Source: Dastarcus helophoroides (Eukaryota > Arthropoda > Insecta > Coleoptera > Bothrideridae). From it: a stretch of 64,000 nt of DNA. Location of the stretch: NCBI GenBank assembly GCA_028583605.1, contig CM053337.1:14210769-14274768 (forward strand). The letters are read 5' to 3'. Every line of letters starts with the position of its first letter. Within the stretch, counting starts at the first letter, position 1. Below, piece after piece: positions 1 through 14,300 of the stretch. A program made the position numbers and the translations under genes. The notes under the pieces were generated by a model that saw only the letters and a list, made by a program, of their open reading frames with translations, ran no database searches and was not told the origin of the DNA.

Positions 1-444
1 TCTTTACGTTTAAACTACTTAATCAATCTTGACGAAATTTGGCAAATAGATTTCCTTAAAGCGAACGCAAGACGCGGTCCACTTTTTATCCGATTTGATA
101 GCTCTTTACGCCTTAACTATAAAATCAATTTCGCCAAAAATTCGCAAGAGGATTTATCCTCTTCCGTCTCTCCGTTCAGGATAAAAAGCAGGGCACTTCT
201 TTGTCACGTTTCAAGGAATCTTCTTGCCAAATTTCTTCGAAATCGGTTCAGTGCTTACGCTGTAATGAAGTAACAAACACACAAACAGGCAACTGTTTGT
301 CACCCCGTCACGCCCTAATTACTAAACCGATTGCGATGAAACTTGGTAAGGAGATGTATTCTTTTTTTCTCTTTCGATTTCATTTCTTTCCATATCTCTC
401 TCTCTCTCCTCTTTCTCTCTCTGTCTCTCTCTTTATCTCTCTCT

Positions 445-513
<69 letters not shown>

Positions 514-514
514 T

Positions 515-552
<38 letters not shown>

Positions 553-1073
553 ACGTTTCAAGGAATCTTCTTGCCAAATTTCTTGGAAATCGGTCTACTA
601 GTTACTTTGTAATGAACTAACAAACACACAAACAATCAACTGTTTGTCACGTCTTCACCTTTAAACTACTTAATCAATCTTGACGAAATTTAGCAAATAT
701 ATTTTTTTTAAACGAACGCAGGACGCGGTCCACTTTTTATCCAGTTTGATAGCTCTTTACGCCTTAACTATAAAACCGAATTCGACAAAAATTCGCAAAA
801 GGATTTATCCTTTTTCGTCTCTCCGTCCAGGACAAAAATCAGGTCACTTCTTTGTCACGTTTCAAGGAATCTTCTTGCCAAATTTCATCGAAATTGGTTC
901 AGTGCTTACGCTGTAATGTAGTAACAAACACACAAACAGGCGACTGTTTGTCACCCCGTCACGCCCTAATTATTAAACCGATTGTGATGAAAATTGGTAT
1001 GGAGATTTATTCATCTTTTCTCTTTCGATTTCATTTATCTTTCTCTCTCTGTCTCTCTCTTTCTTTATCTCTA

Positions 1074-1152
<79 letters not shown>

Positions 1153-1195
1153 GGTGTGTGTGTATGTTTCTCTCCCCCAATGTGTTCTTTAAGAA
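1..1195. repeat. Two copies of a ~653-bp unit with (CT)n tract and palindromic core
   Basis: The text starting at 1 (TTTAAACTACTTAATCAATC) recurs at about 661. Each unit contains a CAATTTTCATCGAAATCGGT...ACAAACAG...ACCGATT palindromic core and a long CT tract (391-549, 1040-1152). The poly-Leu/Ser open frames here are translation of the CT tract. Confidence 0.9.
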
Positions 1196-3100
1196 CTATC
1201 TTTGTCAATTTTCGTAGAAGTTAGTTGGGGCGGTAAAGCTCTCTCTACTTTTTCGAAATTTTGAGAAAAGAAATCGAAACTGTGAATTAAGCAGCATTGG
1301 TGGGTTGTCTTCAGCGCCCCTCTTCTTTTTTTTAATAATTGTATTTATGCATTTCGTCCACCGTACCTAGCATTCTTAAACATGCCAATCTAATAGTTTT
1401 GTAAAAGTCCAAACATGGGTCGAGTTAGTTATTGATCTAATCTGAATTCTTATGGACATTTGTCGTTATGGTAGTAAAACTTCAATTTTTTTTGGCAGTG
1501 AATTAAGTTTCCTTTTCCAGTTTCGATGTTTCGTATCAAAATTTTAAATTCAAAGGCTGGTGAATTAAAATGGTCGAGTCTATTACGAAATAATTTCATA
1601 AACAATTTGGTTCGACTTTCCGTAATTTAAACGTACATCTGAATAATAACGACCGTTATACGAATGCAACATAATGAGCTACCAAATTATGTCAGAACAG
1701 ATTTAAACATCATTTTTAACATGAGGAATTTATGATGTCACAGGCAAAAAGATATTTTCAACTAGATATATATTATAACGGTTCAGTTTACTGAATGAAA
1801 TACCGAAATAATTTGTTGCATCCTAGATTATTTTTAACTAAAGCTCCGCTTCACTCTAATGTCTATCTATAAATCATAATTATCGGGGAATGTATCCACT
1901 TTTCACGGTTTACTCGCTTTCACGTTGTCTAAATTTAAGGTTTCACTACTCATTTGTAATCGTTTGGAATTAGACTTGTAGAAATTGATACGTACTGAAA
2001 TTTGGCTTGTAATCGAACGAAATCATTCACTGTATTCGAAATCTATGGGACCTATACAGGTGAGACAACCCTACCGCTAGGTATTAGCATATAGGAACAC
2101 AGAATTTTCATGATGACAAATCAGCGTGTGGTATAGGCATTCGATAATGATCGTTTCATTGCAAGCATCGTGATTGTAGGTTTACCATTTTAATTTCTTG
2201 TAAACCTCAGTAAAAACAAAAGATTTCAAGGAGGGATCGGCTAGAGCACGATAAAAGTTCAACTTTAATGTATGCAGAATGTAATAACAATAAGTTCTTC
2301 GTTTTGCGCAAATAATAATATTCCCAAGTAATAAATAAAAGCGTTTTGCGCTTTGATGCCATAATCCCTTGACACAGTTGAGTTACGAAGCAGAACTTTA
2401 CTGGTATGAAAAGATAATTTTATAATTTTATAGGCATAGTTGCATTCCACAATACGCCCCTTTGAGTTGGCGCCTGTATATTACTTGCTTGGTACATTCC
2501 TTTAAAAGTAACAGATATAAATATATTTCAATATTAATAGAAGGCATAAAAACAAATCGCGCATTTACGAGTCCTGATGACACATATTAACATAAATAAT
2601 TCGCTTAAACACCTCTGTATTTACGGAAAACGTCATGTATTTTAATGAGAATGGATATGTGCATTCTAGGCTTCCTCGACTTTTAAACGTTAAGACGTAA
2701 TCTCAGTTTTATGCACCATAAAACAGCCAGCAATAAATTACGCAACTTTATTAAATACTTTCCCGATAATGAAGAGCCATCGATTTATCCACTTTCGAGT
2801 GGAAATCTAAAGGAACATTCCTTCCCCGATTCCTAATTAACTCTCACGCTTAATAAAAAAGCTTGGAGTTGTCTGAATCCCGTTTTAAAAGATTTTTTGT
2901 TTGCCCTACATACTTTAGATTTGTAGAGGTCATCAGAATTCAGCCGGGAAAAATCGCTGTCATCAAACATATTTAGGGCCCCGAATCAGTTGAATCATCA
3001 AAGTCGAATTTTTTGAAATTTCGACCTTCTTGGGTTCAATTTTGAAAAGTTACTGAAAATTTCCAGTTTTCTCAAAGCCACTGTCTCATCTCTGTCATCC
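1196..3100. other. AT-rich sequence with no recognised feature
   Basis: I see no coding frame, RNA gene or clear repeat unit. A short open frame at 2265-2450 (-) has no family signature. Confidence 0.6.
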
Positions 3101-3174
3101 AGGGGTCATCTAAACGTCCAAACAACGTGGCGGTTTTGGCAGAGTGCACGTCGGTGATGGTGCACATCACAGAA

Positions 3175-3588
3175 TATATAAGAGGTGCACATTTCTGACA
3201 TTATCTCATCCCGGATTACAAGATAATCGTAAACGGCGCACCGCTGCTGAGCGCACCGAACTCAGGAATGCGAGATTGTGGATGCGTTCCATTTGTCGAT
3301 TAAATTACGGCATTATCTCTGGAAGATTCTGCACGTGCACGACGGCGCGTAGTATTTCTCTTGTTGGAAATGGTCGTGGGCGTTGTGGAATACTTCCATA
3401 AACTTAACGGACACAATTAAAATGGGAAATTGATGGTGCACAACCAACGACATGACATACTCGACAATTATTTGTACACATTCACTTAACAATCACCTTA
3501 TTTCAACTAACTTACGACGGGTTTATTTTTAAACTCGCGATGCACTCGCGCGGATGCACGCCGCTGAAATTCAACAAATATGCATTCG
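3175..3588 (+). promoter_or_regulatory. Candidate TATA box and non-coding first exon upstream of follistatin
   Basis: TATATAAG lies at 3175-3182. It is followed by a stretch richer in GC than its surroundings (about 3220-3400) and, at 3589, a consensus donor (TTCG|GTAAGT). This would supply the non-coding exon that the acceptor at 5183 requires, with a 1.6-kb intron holding the mariner. The open frame at 3144-3401 resembles nothing I know. A TE-derived promoter is an equal possibility. Confidence 0.22.
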
Positions 3589-4017
3589 GTAAGTGGAATC
3601 GTAAACAAATTAGCACTCTCGAAAACACGAATTTTTGCACGATGGAACCGACCCAGTAACATTCGTCGATGAGATTTTTTTAAATCACCAGTAGACGAAT
3701 CAAAAATTACAATCAGGCATCTCTAGGGGGGGGGGGGTTGAAAATCTAACCGATTTTTATTGATAATCTTCAGAATCTAAGCAAGCTGATAAGATAGTTA
3801 AGTTGAGAGGAATGACAGTTCCCCTTGATTAATTGCGAAAATATCGCACTACGCACAATCGCGTCAAGAAAAAATTGGAAAAGTTTTAAGTATTCCCCTA
3901 CTTATGTTAAAACCAAACATTTCTTAAATTAACAGGAAAGGTAGTCACGTCCAACCGTCAGTTGATTCACTGTACAGGCTTAGAGGACGGCTGCATACTG
4001 TCGACGAGGGTAGTCTA

Positions 4018-5054
4018 CGAGGGTAAACCAAATTTGAACCAGAACGTCTGTCATGTCGTCATGAGGATGTTGAAGATATGCACATACTCTTAGACATGTT
4101 AGTTAGGATTATTATGTTACTTCCTGCGCTCAAGCGAATTCCGTTCTCGCCGTTCGTCAGTTATAAATACAATGAGTCAGCAAGAGGTTCATCCGCACGT
4201 TGCGCAACGCATTATTATTAAATTTCTTGCCGTTGAAGGTGTAAAGTTTGCCGAAATTCTTCCCAGACCAGAATCACAGCTTGGGGATACGTGTCTGAAG
4301 GCAACTCAAGTGTAAGAAAGGGGAAAGGTGCACCCGTCAAGGCAAAAACACGCCTCTCAGCTGGAAAGGTTTTTGCGACACTGTTTTGGGATTTTAAAAG
4401 AGCTGCGCACGTCGATACATCGTACGGTTACTGCCAGCTATTGGATGAAGGAAAACGTGCATATCGGTGGAACAGGCGCGAATATTCGGTGGCAGAAATA
4501 TCATTTTGCTTCACGACAATGCTTGCCTCCACTCAACCAGTCTGATACATCAAAAATGCATTGGGCAACATTAGAACAGTCTCCTTATAGTCCCGACTTA
4601 TTACCATGCAATTATCATATTGTTAGATTCTCTTAAAAATATTTAAGCTTGGCGGCTGATCTTTTAATAGAACAGAATTACGCATGAACAGTTTAAGTGG
4701 TTTTACGACATCTAGCTCTTCGTACACGCAGTCGATGCGGAAGAACCACGCATCAGTGACTGGTTGTTCGATGCCCCTATTTGCTTTAATGCGCCAAATT
4801 CAAAATATATATAAAGTTTCTAATATGTTTGGGCCACTGAAAGAAGCTCTAGGTGAGTGATTTCATGATGATGCTGCTGATGCGCAATTGGCTGCAAACA
4901 TGCCTCCGCTCTTTTTATGATGATTCCCAATCCATTGGAAAAAGTGCATAACAAAAATCAGGAGATTAAGTAGAAAAATAGTTAATAACTTTAATGTATC
5001 TTGAACAAATAAATTTTTAAAAACAGATTCCGGTTCATATTTGATTTACCCTCG
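4018..5054 (+). mobile_element. mariner-like element with both TIRs, inactivated
   Basis: TIRs CGAGGGTAAACCAAATTTGA (4018) and, inverted, CGAGGGTAAATCAAATATGA (ending 5054) are flanked by TA on both sides, the Tc1/mariner target duplication. Length 1037 bp is typical of mariners. It lies upstream of the signal-peptide exon of follistatin. Confidence 0.85.
4172..4925 (+). pseudogene. mariner transposase pseudogene
   Basis: Starts MSQQEVHPHVAQRIIIKFLA followed by VEGVKFAEIL, the N-terminal helix-turn-helix of mariner transposases, but stops after 47 codons. Out-of-frame pieces further on include LEQSPYSPDLLPCNYH (the catalytic-core P-Y-S-P-D-L block) and a LKEALGE-like C-terminal piece near 4840. 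Several frameshifts and a missing central part make it dead. Confidence 0.82.
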
Positions 5055-5183
5055 TATTAGTAATGAAACTAAAGTTATCTCACTACAGTGACCTTCGTAA
5101 GCTTACTTGCATCGTAAATCTTGGTTGCAAATCACCTACAGATATATGTTAGTGTCAATAATTAACTCTCAATCTTTTTACAG

Positions 5184-5344
5184 GTCGAACAGCAAGCTGG
5201 GAAGCATGTGAAAGCGGTGATCGGGCCTTCGGCCCAAAAACTGCGCCCGGTTGTGTCCCATGGTCGCAATGAATGCTGCATTAGCCGACAAACTACGATT
5301 GCTGCTCGTGCTGCATGTGTTGTCTAAATTTCATTTAGCTATAG
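5184..5344 (+). CDS. Fs: Follistatin exon with start codon and signal peptide (coding 5260-5344)
   Basis: The exon is bounded by acceptor ctttttacag (AG 5182-5183) and donor GTAAGT at 5345. It has a 5'UTR part, an in-frame TGA at 5218, ATG at 5260 (CCCATGG) and a second ATG at 5269, which has the better purine at -3. The peptide is hydrophobic (LRLLLVLHVLSKFHLAI), a typical signal peptide. It ends in phase 1, and its last G completes the Ala codon that begins exon 2. The acceptor implies at least one upstream non-coding exon. Confidence 0.82.
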
Positions 5345-8300
5345 GTAAGTGCTACCATCTACTTGTCGCTTCAACTACAACGCACCGTCGCGAGAAATCA
5401 CACAAAAATTTACCCCAGGCGGGATTTCGCAAAATCCGCTCAGAATTTCGCATGGAAATCCGCCGAGAATTCGCATAAAGATCCGCCCGGAATTCGTATA
5501 AAAATCCACCCCCAATTCGCATAAAAATCCACCTGCGATTCGCATAAAAATCCACCCGCAATTCGCATAAAAATCCGCCCGGAATTCGCATTAAAATCCG
5601 CCCGGAATTCGCATAAAAATCCACCGCAATTCACATAAAAATCCGCCCGAAATTAGCATAAAAATCCGCCCGCAATTCGCATAGAAATCCGCCCGGAATT
5701 CGCATAAAAATCCGCCCGGAATCCGCATAAAAATCCACCCGCGATTCGCATAAAAATCCACCTGTGATTCGCATAAAAAATTCATCCCCGATTCGCATAA
5801 AAATCCGCCCGCAATTCGCATAAAAATCCGCCCGCAATTCGCATAAAAATCCACCCGCAATTCGCATAAAAATCCGCCCGGAATTCGCATAAAAATCCAC
5901 CCGCAATTCGCATTAAAAACCGCCCGGAATTCGCATAAAAATCCGCCCGAGACATTGCATAAAAATCCGCTCGGAATTTCGCATAATAATCCGGCTGTGG
6001 ATCACTCCAAAAACCGACATTTTCAATGAACGTTCAATTCGCGCTTGAAGTAGATAGACTATGGGGATTCTGGCGCAGAAAACACTTTAGGATCGACCTT
6101 GAGCATACTTTTTTGGGGCTTCTGGCGCCGATAATACTTTAAGAACGATCGCATAATTATCCGCTTGTGAATCCCCCCAAAAACCAACATTTTCAATGTT
6201 GCGCTTTCGTGTAAAAACTAACATTTTCAATGAACGTGATTGGCAGATAAACTATGGGGCTTTTGGTGTAGAAAACCCTTTAGGGTCGATCTTGAGCGTG
6301 GTCTTTTTTGGGGCTTCTGGCGCAAATAATACCTTAGGAGCGGTCACATAATTATTCGCCTGTGGATCCCTCCAAAAGTCAACATTTTCAATGTTGCGCT
6401 TTCGTGTAGGACCAGATAAAATATGGGGCTTCTGGCGTAAAAAACCTTTTAGGATCGACCTTAAACGTGGTCTTTTTGGGGCTTCCGCCGCAGAAAACAC
6501 TTTAGGATCGACCTTAAGCGTGGTCTTTTGCGGCTTCTGGCGTAGAAAACACTTTAGGGTCGATCGCATAACGATCCACCTGCGGATCACTCCAAAAACT
6601 AACATTTTCAATTAATGTGATAAGTAGATAAACTATGGGGCTTCTGGTGCAAAAAACACTATAGGTTTGACCTTGAACGTGGTCTTTTTGGGGCTTCTGG
6701 CGCAGAAAACACTTTAGGGTCGATCGCATAATGATCCACCAAAAACTAACATTTTCAATGAACGTGATAAGTAGATAAACTATGGGGCTTCTGGTGCAGA
6801 AAACACTTTAGGGTCGACCTTGAGCGTGGTCTTTCGGGGGCCTCTGGCGCAGATAATACTTTAGGAACGATCGCATAATTATACGCCTATGGATTCCCCC
6901 AACAACCAACATTTTCAATGTTGCGCTTTCGTGTAGGACTAGATAAACTATGGGGCTTCTGGCGCAGAAAACGTTTTAGGCTCGACCTTAAACGTGGTCT
7001 TTTTTGGGGCTTCCGCCACAGAAAACACTTTAGGATCGATCTTAAGCGTGGTCCTTTGCGGCTTCTGGCGTAGAAAACACTTTGGGGTCGATCACATAAC
7101 GATCCACCTGCGGATCACTCCAAAAACCAACATTTTCAATGAACGTGATAAGTAGATAAACTATGGGGCTTCTGGTGCAGAAAAAACTTTAGGTTTGACC
7201 TTGAGCGTGGTCTTTTTGGGGCTTCTGGCGCAGAAAACCCTTTAGCGTCGATCGCATAATGATCCACCAAAAACTAACATTTTCAATGAACGTGATAAGT
7301 AGATAAACTATGGGGCTTCTGGTGCAGAAAACACTTTAGGGTCGACCTTAAGCGTGGTCTTTCGGGGGCTTCTGGCGCAGATAATATTTTAGGAACGATC
7401 GCATAATTATACGCCTGTGGATCCCTCCAAAAACCAACATTTTCAATGTTGCGCTTTTGCGAAGGAGTAGATAAACTATGGGGCTTCTGGCACAGAAAAC
7501 GTTTTAGCATCGATCTTAAACGTGGTCTTTTTTGGGAATCCACCTGCGGATCACTCCAAAAACCAACATTTTCAATGAACGTGATAAATAGATAAACTAT
7601 GAGGCTTCTGGTTTAGGATCGACCTTGAGCGTGGTCTTTCGGGGGCAGATAGTACTTTAGGAACGATTGCATAATTATACGCCTGTGGATCCCCCCAACA
7701 ACAGACATTTTCAATGTTGCGCTTTCGCATAGGAGTAGATAAACTATGGGGCTTCTGGCGCAGAAAACTCTTTATGATCGACGTGGGACGTGGTCTTCTT
7801 AGAGCTTCTGGCGCAGAAAATACTTTAGGATCGACCTTAAGCGTGGTATTTTTTGAGTTTCTGGCGCAAAAAACACTTCAATATTGACCTTGAGCGTGTC
7901 CTCTTTTGGGGCTTCTGGCGCAGAAAACATTTAAGGATTGATCGCATAATGATCCGCCCGTGGATCACTTCAAAGACCAGCATTTTGAATGAATGCGCAT
8001 TTGCGCTTTTGTGTAGGAGTAGGTAAACTGCGTGGCTTCTGGCGCAGAAAACACTTTAGGTTCGACCTTGAGCGTGGTCTTTTTAGGGCTTTTGGTACAG
8101 AATACACTTTGGGATCGATCACATAATAATCCGCCTGCGGATCCCCCAAAAACCAACATTTTCAATGTTGTGCTTTCGCGTAGGAGTAGATAAACTATGG
8201 GGCTTCTGGCCCAAAAAAAACTTTAGGATCGACGTGGAGCGTGGTGCATGGGGCTTTTGGTGCAGAAAAGACTTTAGGGTCGACCTTGAGCGTAGTCTTT

Positions 8301-11300
8301 TTTGGGGCTTCTGGCGCAGAAAACACTTTAGGATCGTTCGCATAATGATCCGCCTGTGGATCCCCCCAACAACCAACATTTTCAATATTGCGCTTTCGCG
8401 TAGGACTAGATAAACTATGGGGCTTCTGGCGCAGAAAACGTTTTAGAATCGACCTTAAACATGTTCTTTTTGGGGCTTAGGGCGCGGAAAACACTTTAGG
8501 ATCGACCTTAAGTGTGGTCTTTTTGGAGCTTCTGGCGCAGAAAACACTTTAGGGTCGATGGCATAACAATTTACCTGCGGATCACTCCAAAAACTAACAT
8601 TTTTAATGAACGTGATAAGTAGATAAACTATGGGGCTTCTGGTGCAGAAAACACTTGAGGGTCGATCTTGAGCGTGGTCTTTTTTTGGGGCTTCCGACGC
8701 AGATAATACTTTAGGAACGGTCGCATAATTATCCGCCTGTGGATCCCCCAAAACCCAACATTTTCAATGTTGCGCTTTCGCGTAGGACTAGATAAACTAT
8801 GGGGCTTCTGGAACAAAAAAACACTTTAGGTTCGACCTTGAGCGTGGTCTTTTTGGGACTTTTGGTGCAGAAAACGGATCACTCCAAAAACCAACATTTT
8901 CAATGAACGTGATAAATAGATAAACTATGAGGCTTCTGGTTTAGGATCGACCTTGAGCGTGTTCCAGGTGGGATTTCGCATAATCCGCTCAGAATTTTGC
9001 ATGGAAATCCGCATAAAGATCCGCCCGGGATTCGCATAAAAATTCACCCCCAATTCGCATAAAAATCCACCCGCGATTCGCATAAAAATCCACTCGCGGT
9101 TCGCATAAAAATCCACCCGCAATTCGCATAAAAATCCACCCGCAATTCGCATAAAAATCCACCCGGAATTCGCCTAAAAATCCGCCCGGAATTTGCATAA
9201 AAATCCCCCCGGAATTCGCATAAAAATCCGCCCGCAATTCGCATAAAAATCCGCCCGAAATTCGCATAAAAATTCACCCGAGATATTGCAAAAAAATCCG
9301 CTAAAAATTTCGCATAATGATTCGGCTGCGGATCACTCAAAACACCGACATTTTCAACGAACGTTCAATTCGCGCTTTCCCGTAGAAGTAGATAGACTAT
9401 GGGCGTTCTGGCACAGAAAAAACTTTATGGTCGACCTTTAGCCTGGTCTTTCGGGGGCTTTTGGCGCAAATAATACTTTAGGATCGATCACATAATGATC
9501 CGCCTGCGGATCCCTCCAAAACCCAACATTATCAATGTTGCGCTTTGGCGTAGAAGTAGATAAACCATGGGTCTTCTGGCGCAGAAAACACTTCAGGATG
9601 AAGTTGGGCGCGGTCTTTTTAGAGCTTCTCGCGCAGAAAACACTTTAGGATTAACCTTAAGCGTGGTGTTTTTGGGGCTTCTGGTGCAGAAAACACTTTA
9701 GGATCGACCTTGAGCGTAGTGTTTTTGGGGCTTCTGACGCAGAAAACACTTTAGGTTCGATCGCATAATGATCCGCCTGCGGATCCCTCCAAAAACCAAC
9801 AAATTCGATGGAGCAGATATTTTCAATGGAGCAGATAAACCATGGGGCTTCTGACACACTTCAGGATGACGTTGAACCTGGTCTTTTTAGAGCTTCTGGC
9901 GCAGAAAACACTTTAGGATCGACCTTAAGCGTGGTCTTTTTGGGGCTTCTGGCGCAGAAAACACTTTACGATTAACCTTGAGCGTAAGATCGATCGCATA
10001 CTGATCCGACTGCGGATCACTACAAAAACCAACATTTTCAATGAACGTGCATTTGCGCTTTCGTGCAAAAGTATATAGGCTATGGGGCTTCTGGCGCAGA
10101 AAACAGTTTAGGATCGACCTTAAGCTGGCTTTTTAATGCTTCTAGCACAGGAAACACTTTAGGGTCGACTATGAGCGTAGTTTTTTTTTGATACTCTGAA
10201 GCATGTGCTTTGCGTAGAAAGGGCTAATTTAACGAAGTTTTTGTACAAATCTTGGTCACATAAATTCGGTCATTCCTCGTTGAGCATAAAAGTAGATACG
10301 CCGTCTAGTACAAAATACGTCTGCAACGTCATATGGTAATACGCCCGCGATGTTGCATAGAAATGCGCCTGTGATTCCTCACAGAAATGTATCTGCGATT
10401 CGCACAAAAATCAGTTTGCATAAAAATCCGTCCGCGGGTTTGCATAAAAATCCGTCCGCGGGTTTCCATAAAAATCCGTCCGCGGATTTGCATAGAAATC
10501 CGTCCGCGGGTTTGCATAGAAATCCGTGCGCCTGTGATTCCTTACAGAAATGTATCTGTGATTCGCACAGAAATCAGTTTGCATAAAAATCCGTCCGCGG
10601 ATTTGCATAGAAATCCGTCCGCGGGTTTGCATAGAAATCCGTGCCCCTGTGATTCCTCACAGAAATGTATCTGCGATTTGCACAGAAATCAGTTTGCATA
10701 AATATCCGTCCGCGGGTTTGCATAAAAATCCGCGGGTTTGCATAAAAATCCGTCCGCGGGTTTGCATAAAAATCGCGGGTTTGCATAGAAATCCGTCAGC
10801 GGGTTTGCATAGAAATCCGTCCGCGCGTTTGCATAGAAATCCGTCCGCGGGTTTGCATAGAAATCCGTCCGCGGGTTTGCATAGAAATCCGTCCGAGCGT
10901 TTGCATAGAAATCCGTCCGCGGGTTTGCATAGAAATCCGTCCGCGGGTTTGCATAAAGTCCGTCCGCGAATTGGGAAGCTGCGTAAAAATCCGTCCGCTT
11001 ACGCGCGGCCAGCGTCTAACACTAATGAGGTATATTAAAATGTTCATGTCTGGATTGTTCGACCGACCTTAAGGTCATACATTAACATACATAGTTAGCT
11101 GTTCAATAGAAAATGAAGTGTGAACGGTAATTTTATTGCGTTTGCCTCTCACTTGTTTAATTTGCAATTATGCATCACGGTGCACTAAAATTATATAGCA
11201 CCATAGCACCAGCTATTCATTACTGTTCTGACCATTAAAATCTATAAAGAGAACGCTCTTGGTAATTAACCTGAAATGGTTCTAACACGATTGGTTATGA

Positions 11301-14300
11301 AAATTTAATAGTTTATTAAGCAACAAATATGGTGAGAGGAGCTTACGGGTCGTAGGTCGTAGGTACATGCAATTTCAATCATTTTTTTTCTTTTGGAAGT
11401 CATCAGGCCTAATTACCTAAACAACACTTTGTTTATTAAACGTCATCATTATTTCTGTGGATGATTTGTTACAGTTTTTTAGGTAGCGTCATGATATCAT
11501 TTCTAATGATTATCAATACTATATTCAAGAGCATTTTCAGCTTATTATTGTTACTTTGCAAAAATAAAATAAACAATTCGGACTACATGAAAGATTCGCC
11601 AGCTCGCCCCAATCAAGCTTTTCCTAGCAAGTGTGGTGGCTGTCGGGTCTTAGGTCTGCTTGCGATTTTGCATAAAAATCCGTACAGTTTCGCACAAAAG
11701 TCAATAAACTGTGTGGCATAAATATCCGTCCGCATAAATATCCGTCCGCATAAACATCCGTCCGCATAAACATCCGTCCGCATAAACATCCGTCCGCATA
11801 AACATCCGTCCGCATAAACATCCGTCCGCATAAACATCCGTCCGCATAAACATCCGTCCGCATAAAAATACGTCCGCGATTCGACATAAAAATCCGCCCT
11901 CGCAAGACAACATCATAAACATCTAGTGATTATGCATAAAAATCCGCCTTATTTTCAAAAAAATGCCTGTAAACGAAATAAATCTGAAGAATTATGAGGG
12001 GATACTACCAAAAAGTTGTACCAAAAACCAAATATGAAAAATCTCAATAGTTTCCCAAAGTTGGTACCAAAATGAAACATGTCACACGAGAATCGAAAAT
12101 TTAACGCAAATTCATTTAAGAAACTTTCTAAAAGTTGTGCCAAATTGGTTTGTAGAATTTTTATAAAATTCCAACGAATCTAACTGAAAAGATGAACCTT
12201 TCTAATAAAATGATCAAATATAAAAACTTTCACATCGATGGTGGTTTGTGGCTCTCGGTGGCTAGGAAAATTGTCAAGCTGTGACGTAACCGGCATGATA
12301 AAGCCGGTGGAAATAAAGACAGTGTTTTGTGTGGATAAAGACCGTGGAAATATTTCCACGTTTCTTGCACCGTAGAAAGGGAACGCTCTCTCATCTGTGG
12401 CGTACGCAGACTTCTCAGAAGGTTCAGCAATAAAAATTTATTTTGTTTGCCGTCCCATTACCGCCGAGCAATTTATTTTCGTGTTAATTGATCATAAGGT
12501 GAATATCTGTATATAATAAATTCTTCATTTCAATCTTGACCCGTTCTCTTATTGAGATTATTAGCAAAATATAACCATATAGATAAATAACAAAATTCCT
12601 ACGTCTAGACGTTGACAAATACTTCGACTGTGTTTGGATTTTAACGCTTTATAATTGAATTAAATAATGATTAATTTTAAATCTGCGGTTTTGTTGGGCA
12701 ACCACTTTTAACGAACTTAATAATCTACCTCTTGAATATCTATCATTCAATCAGTTCATTGTGAATAAATCCTTGAAATTATCACCTCGTTTGGTTCTGA
12801 GAGACAATAAGGAATACCTGCTGATTAACTCGTGGAAATTTCGCGGTTGCGAAAGCGAAAATTTTTAAATTGATATTTAAGTAACGCAGTGTTTTATAAA
12901 GTGTGGTGCGCGCATCCTCAAAGGCACGTAAAGCATTTGGTGGGGGTATGCGCTGCCCCCTAGATTCAGATGACTCACAAATTAAAAATTGTTTGGATAA
13001 ACGTAACAAAACCTAACTGAATCATCTTGCACAACGTTAAAGAGTTCTTGCAGATTAGAGAATGATGTTTTGTTCAAATTCATTGATACTGTAACGTGCG
13101 TTATCGGTTCGAATTGATTATTAACACGTGAATTGAATAATACCCACTTTATTTACAAATTCAACTGGGAACACTACAACTGACTTATTTACTTCTAACT
13201 ACTAAATCACTAATTACACTGACTGACTCTAACTGACTCGAGGGAAAGGCGACCGCTTTATATAGTTTTCTGGTTCGGCTTCTAGAAGTTTTCGGCAGAT
13301 AAGGCTTATCGTATGCCGAAGTATCTGGAACGATTATCTGCGGTTTGCTTCGTTATCGCGGCCGCGTTCTCCTTATCAGATCTTTCTAGAAACTTTTCTT
13401 ACGTACTAAATTCTACAATTTACATTTCGTTACAATACGTTCAGCAGACAAACAGACTAACACACTCCCTCTAGTGTCTTTGTCTCTCCAGCTCACTTAT
13501 ATATTAATTAGGATGCAATTTTTTAATGAGGGCACTCTATGTCATGGAAAGGGTACACAGATGTTAAAAGTTTGGGAAACGCTGAAGTAGCGGAATACAT
13601 ATTCTACCTCCAATAAAGTGCTAAAGTCTTACAAAATAGTACACTTGCCAGTTAAACTGTGGCATTATCTTTAAATAGAACTTATTAATAAATTTTGTTT
13701 TGAAGTTCTACAGCAAAGATAGATGCATCGTCGAAAACATTATGCAATTATAAATAACTCGGCTTCCGAAAGGAATAATAAATACAACAGAGGTATTCTA
13801 AATATTAGGATAAAGATTGATTTCCTGCATTAACTGCTTCATTAAATTTCATATCTAACTAAAGCGGCTTTCCTAGTAGCGAACTGACCTGATGGATAGA
13901 GTACGCGAAAAAGTCGACATTCCCGGAAAAGTCTAGCGAAAACAACTGGCAATGCACCAAACCACCTGTTCGTGGAACTTGCATCATTTTTACATTTTTA
14001 CTCAGGGATACGTCCAGCTTTCATTACTAAAAGAATTACCAGTAACTTTTATTAGTGGCAATTAAACAAACAAACGAATGAAGGAAGGAACGAAAGAACG
14101 AACGAAGGAACGAATCAAGGAACGAACGACGGAAGGAAGGAACGAACGAAGGAATGAAAAACGAAGGCACGAAAGAAGGAACGAACGAAGGCAGGAACTA
14201 ACGACGGAAGGAATGAACGAAGGAAGAAACGAACGAACGAAGGAACGAACGAAGGAAAAACGAAGGCACGAAAGAAGGAACGAACGAAGGCAGGAACTAA

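Noticed and set aside
201..1224. Open frames of 76-139 codons rich in Ser and Leu
   Set aside because: They translate (CT)n tracts; no other coding signal.
5352..5906. Overlapping - strand frames with FYANCGRIFMRI-like repeats
   Set aside because: Produced by the 23-bp minisatellite in rotating frames; identical behaviour at 8925-9340.
10329..11047. Open frames on both strands up to 129 codons
   Set aside because: A 24-bp repeat without stops stays open in several frames; not a gene.
5400..11870. CRISPR-like arrays (regular 16-24-bp repeats)
   Set aside because: Repeats are directly adjacent with no unique spacers, and the DNA is animal nuclear.
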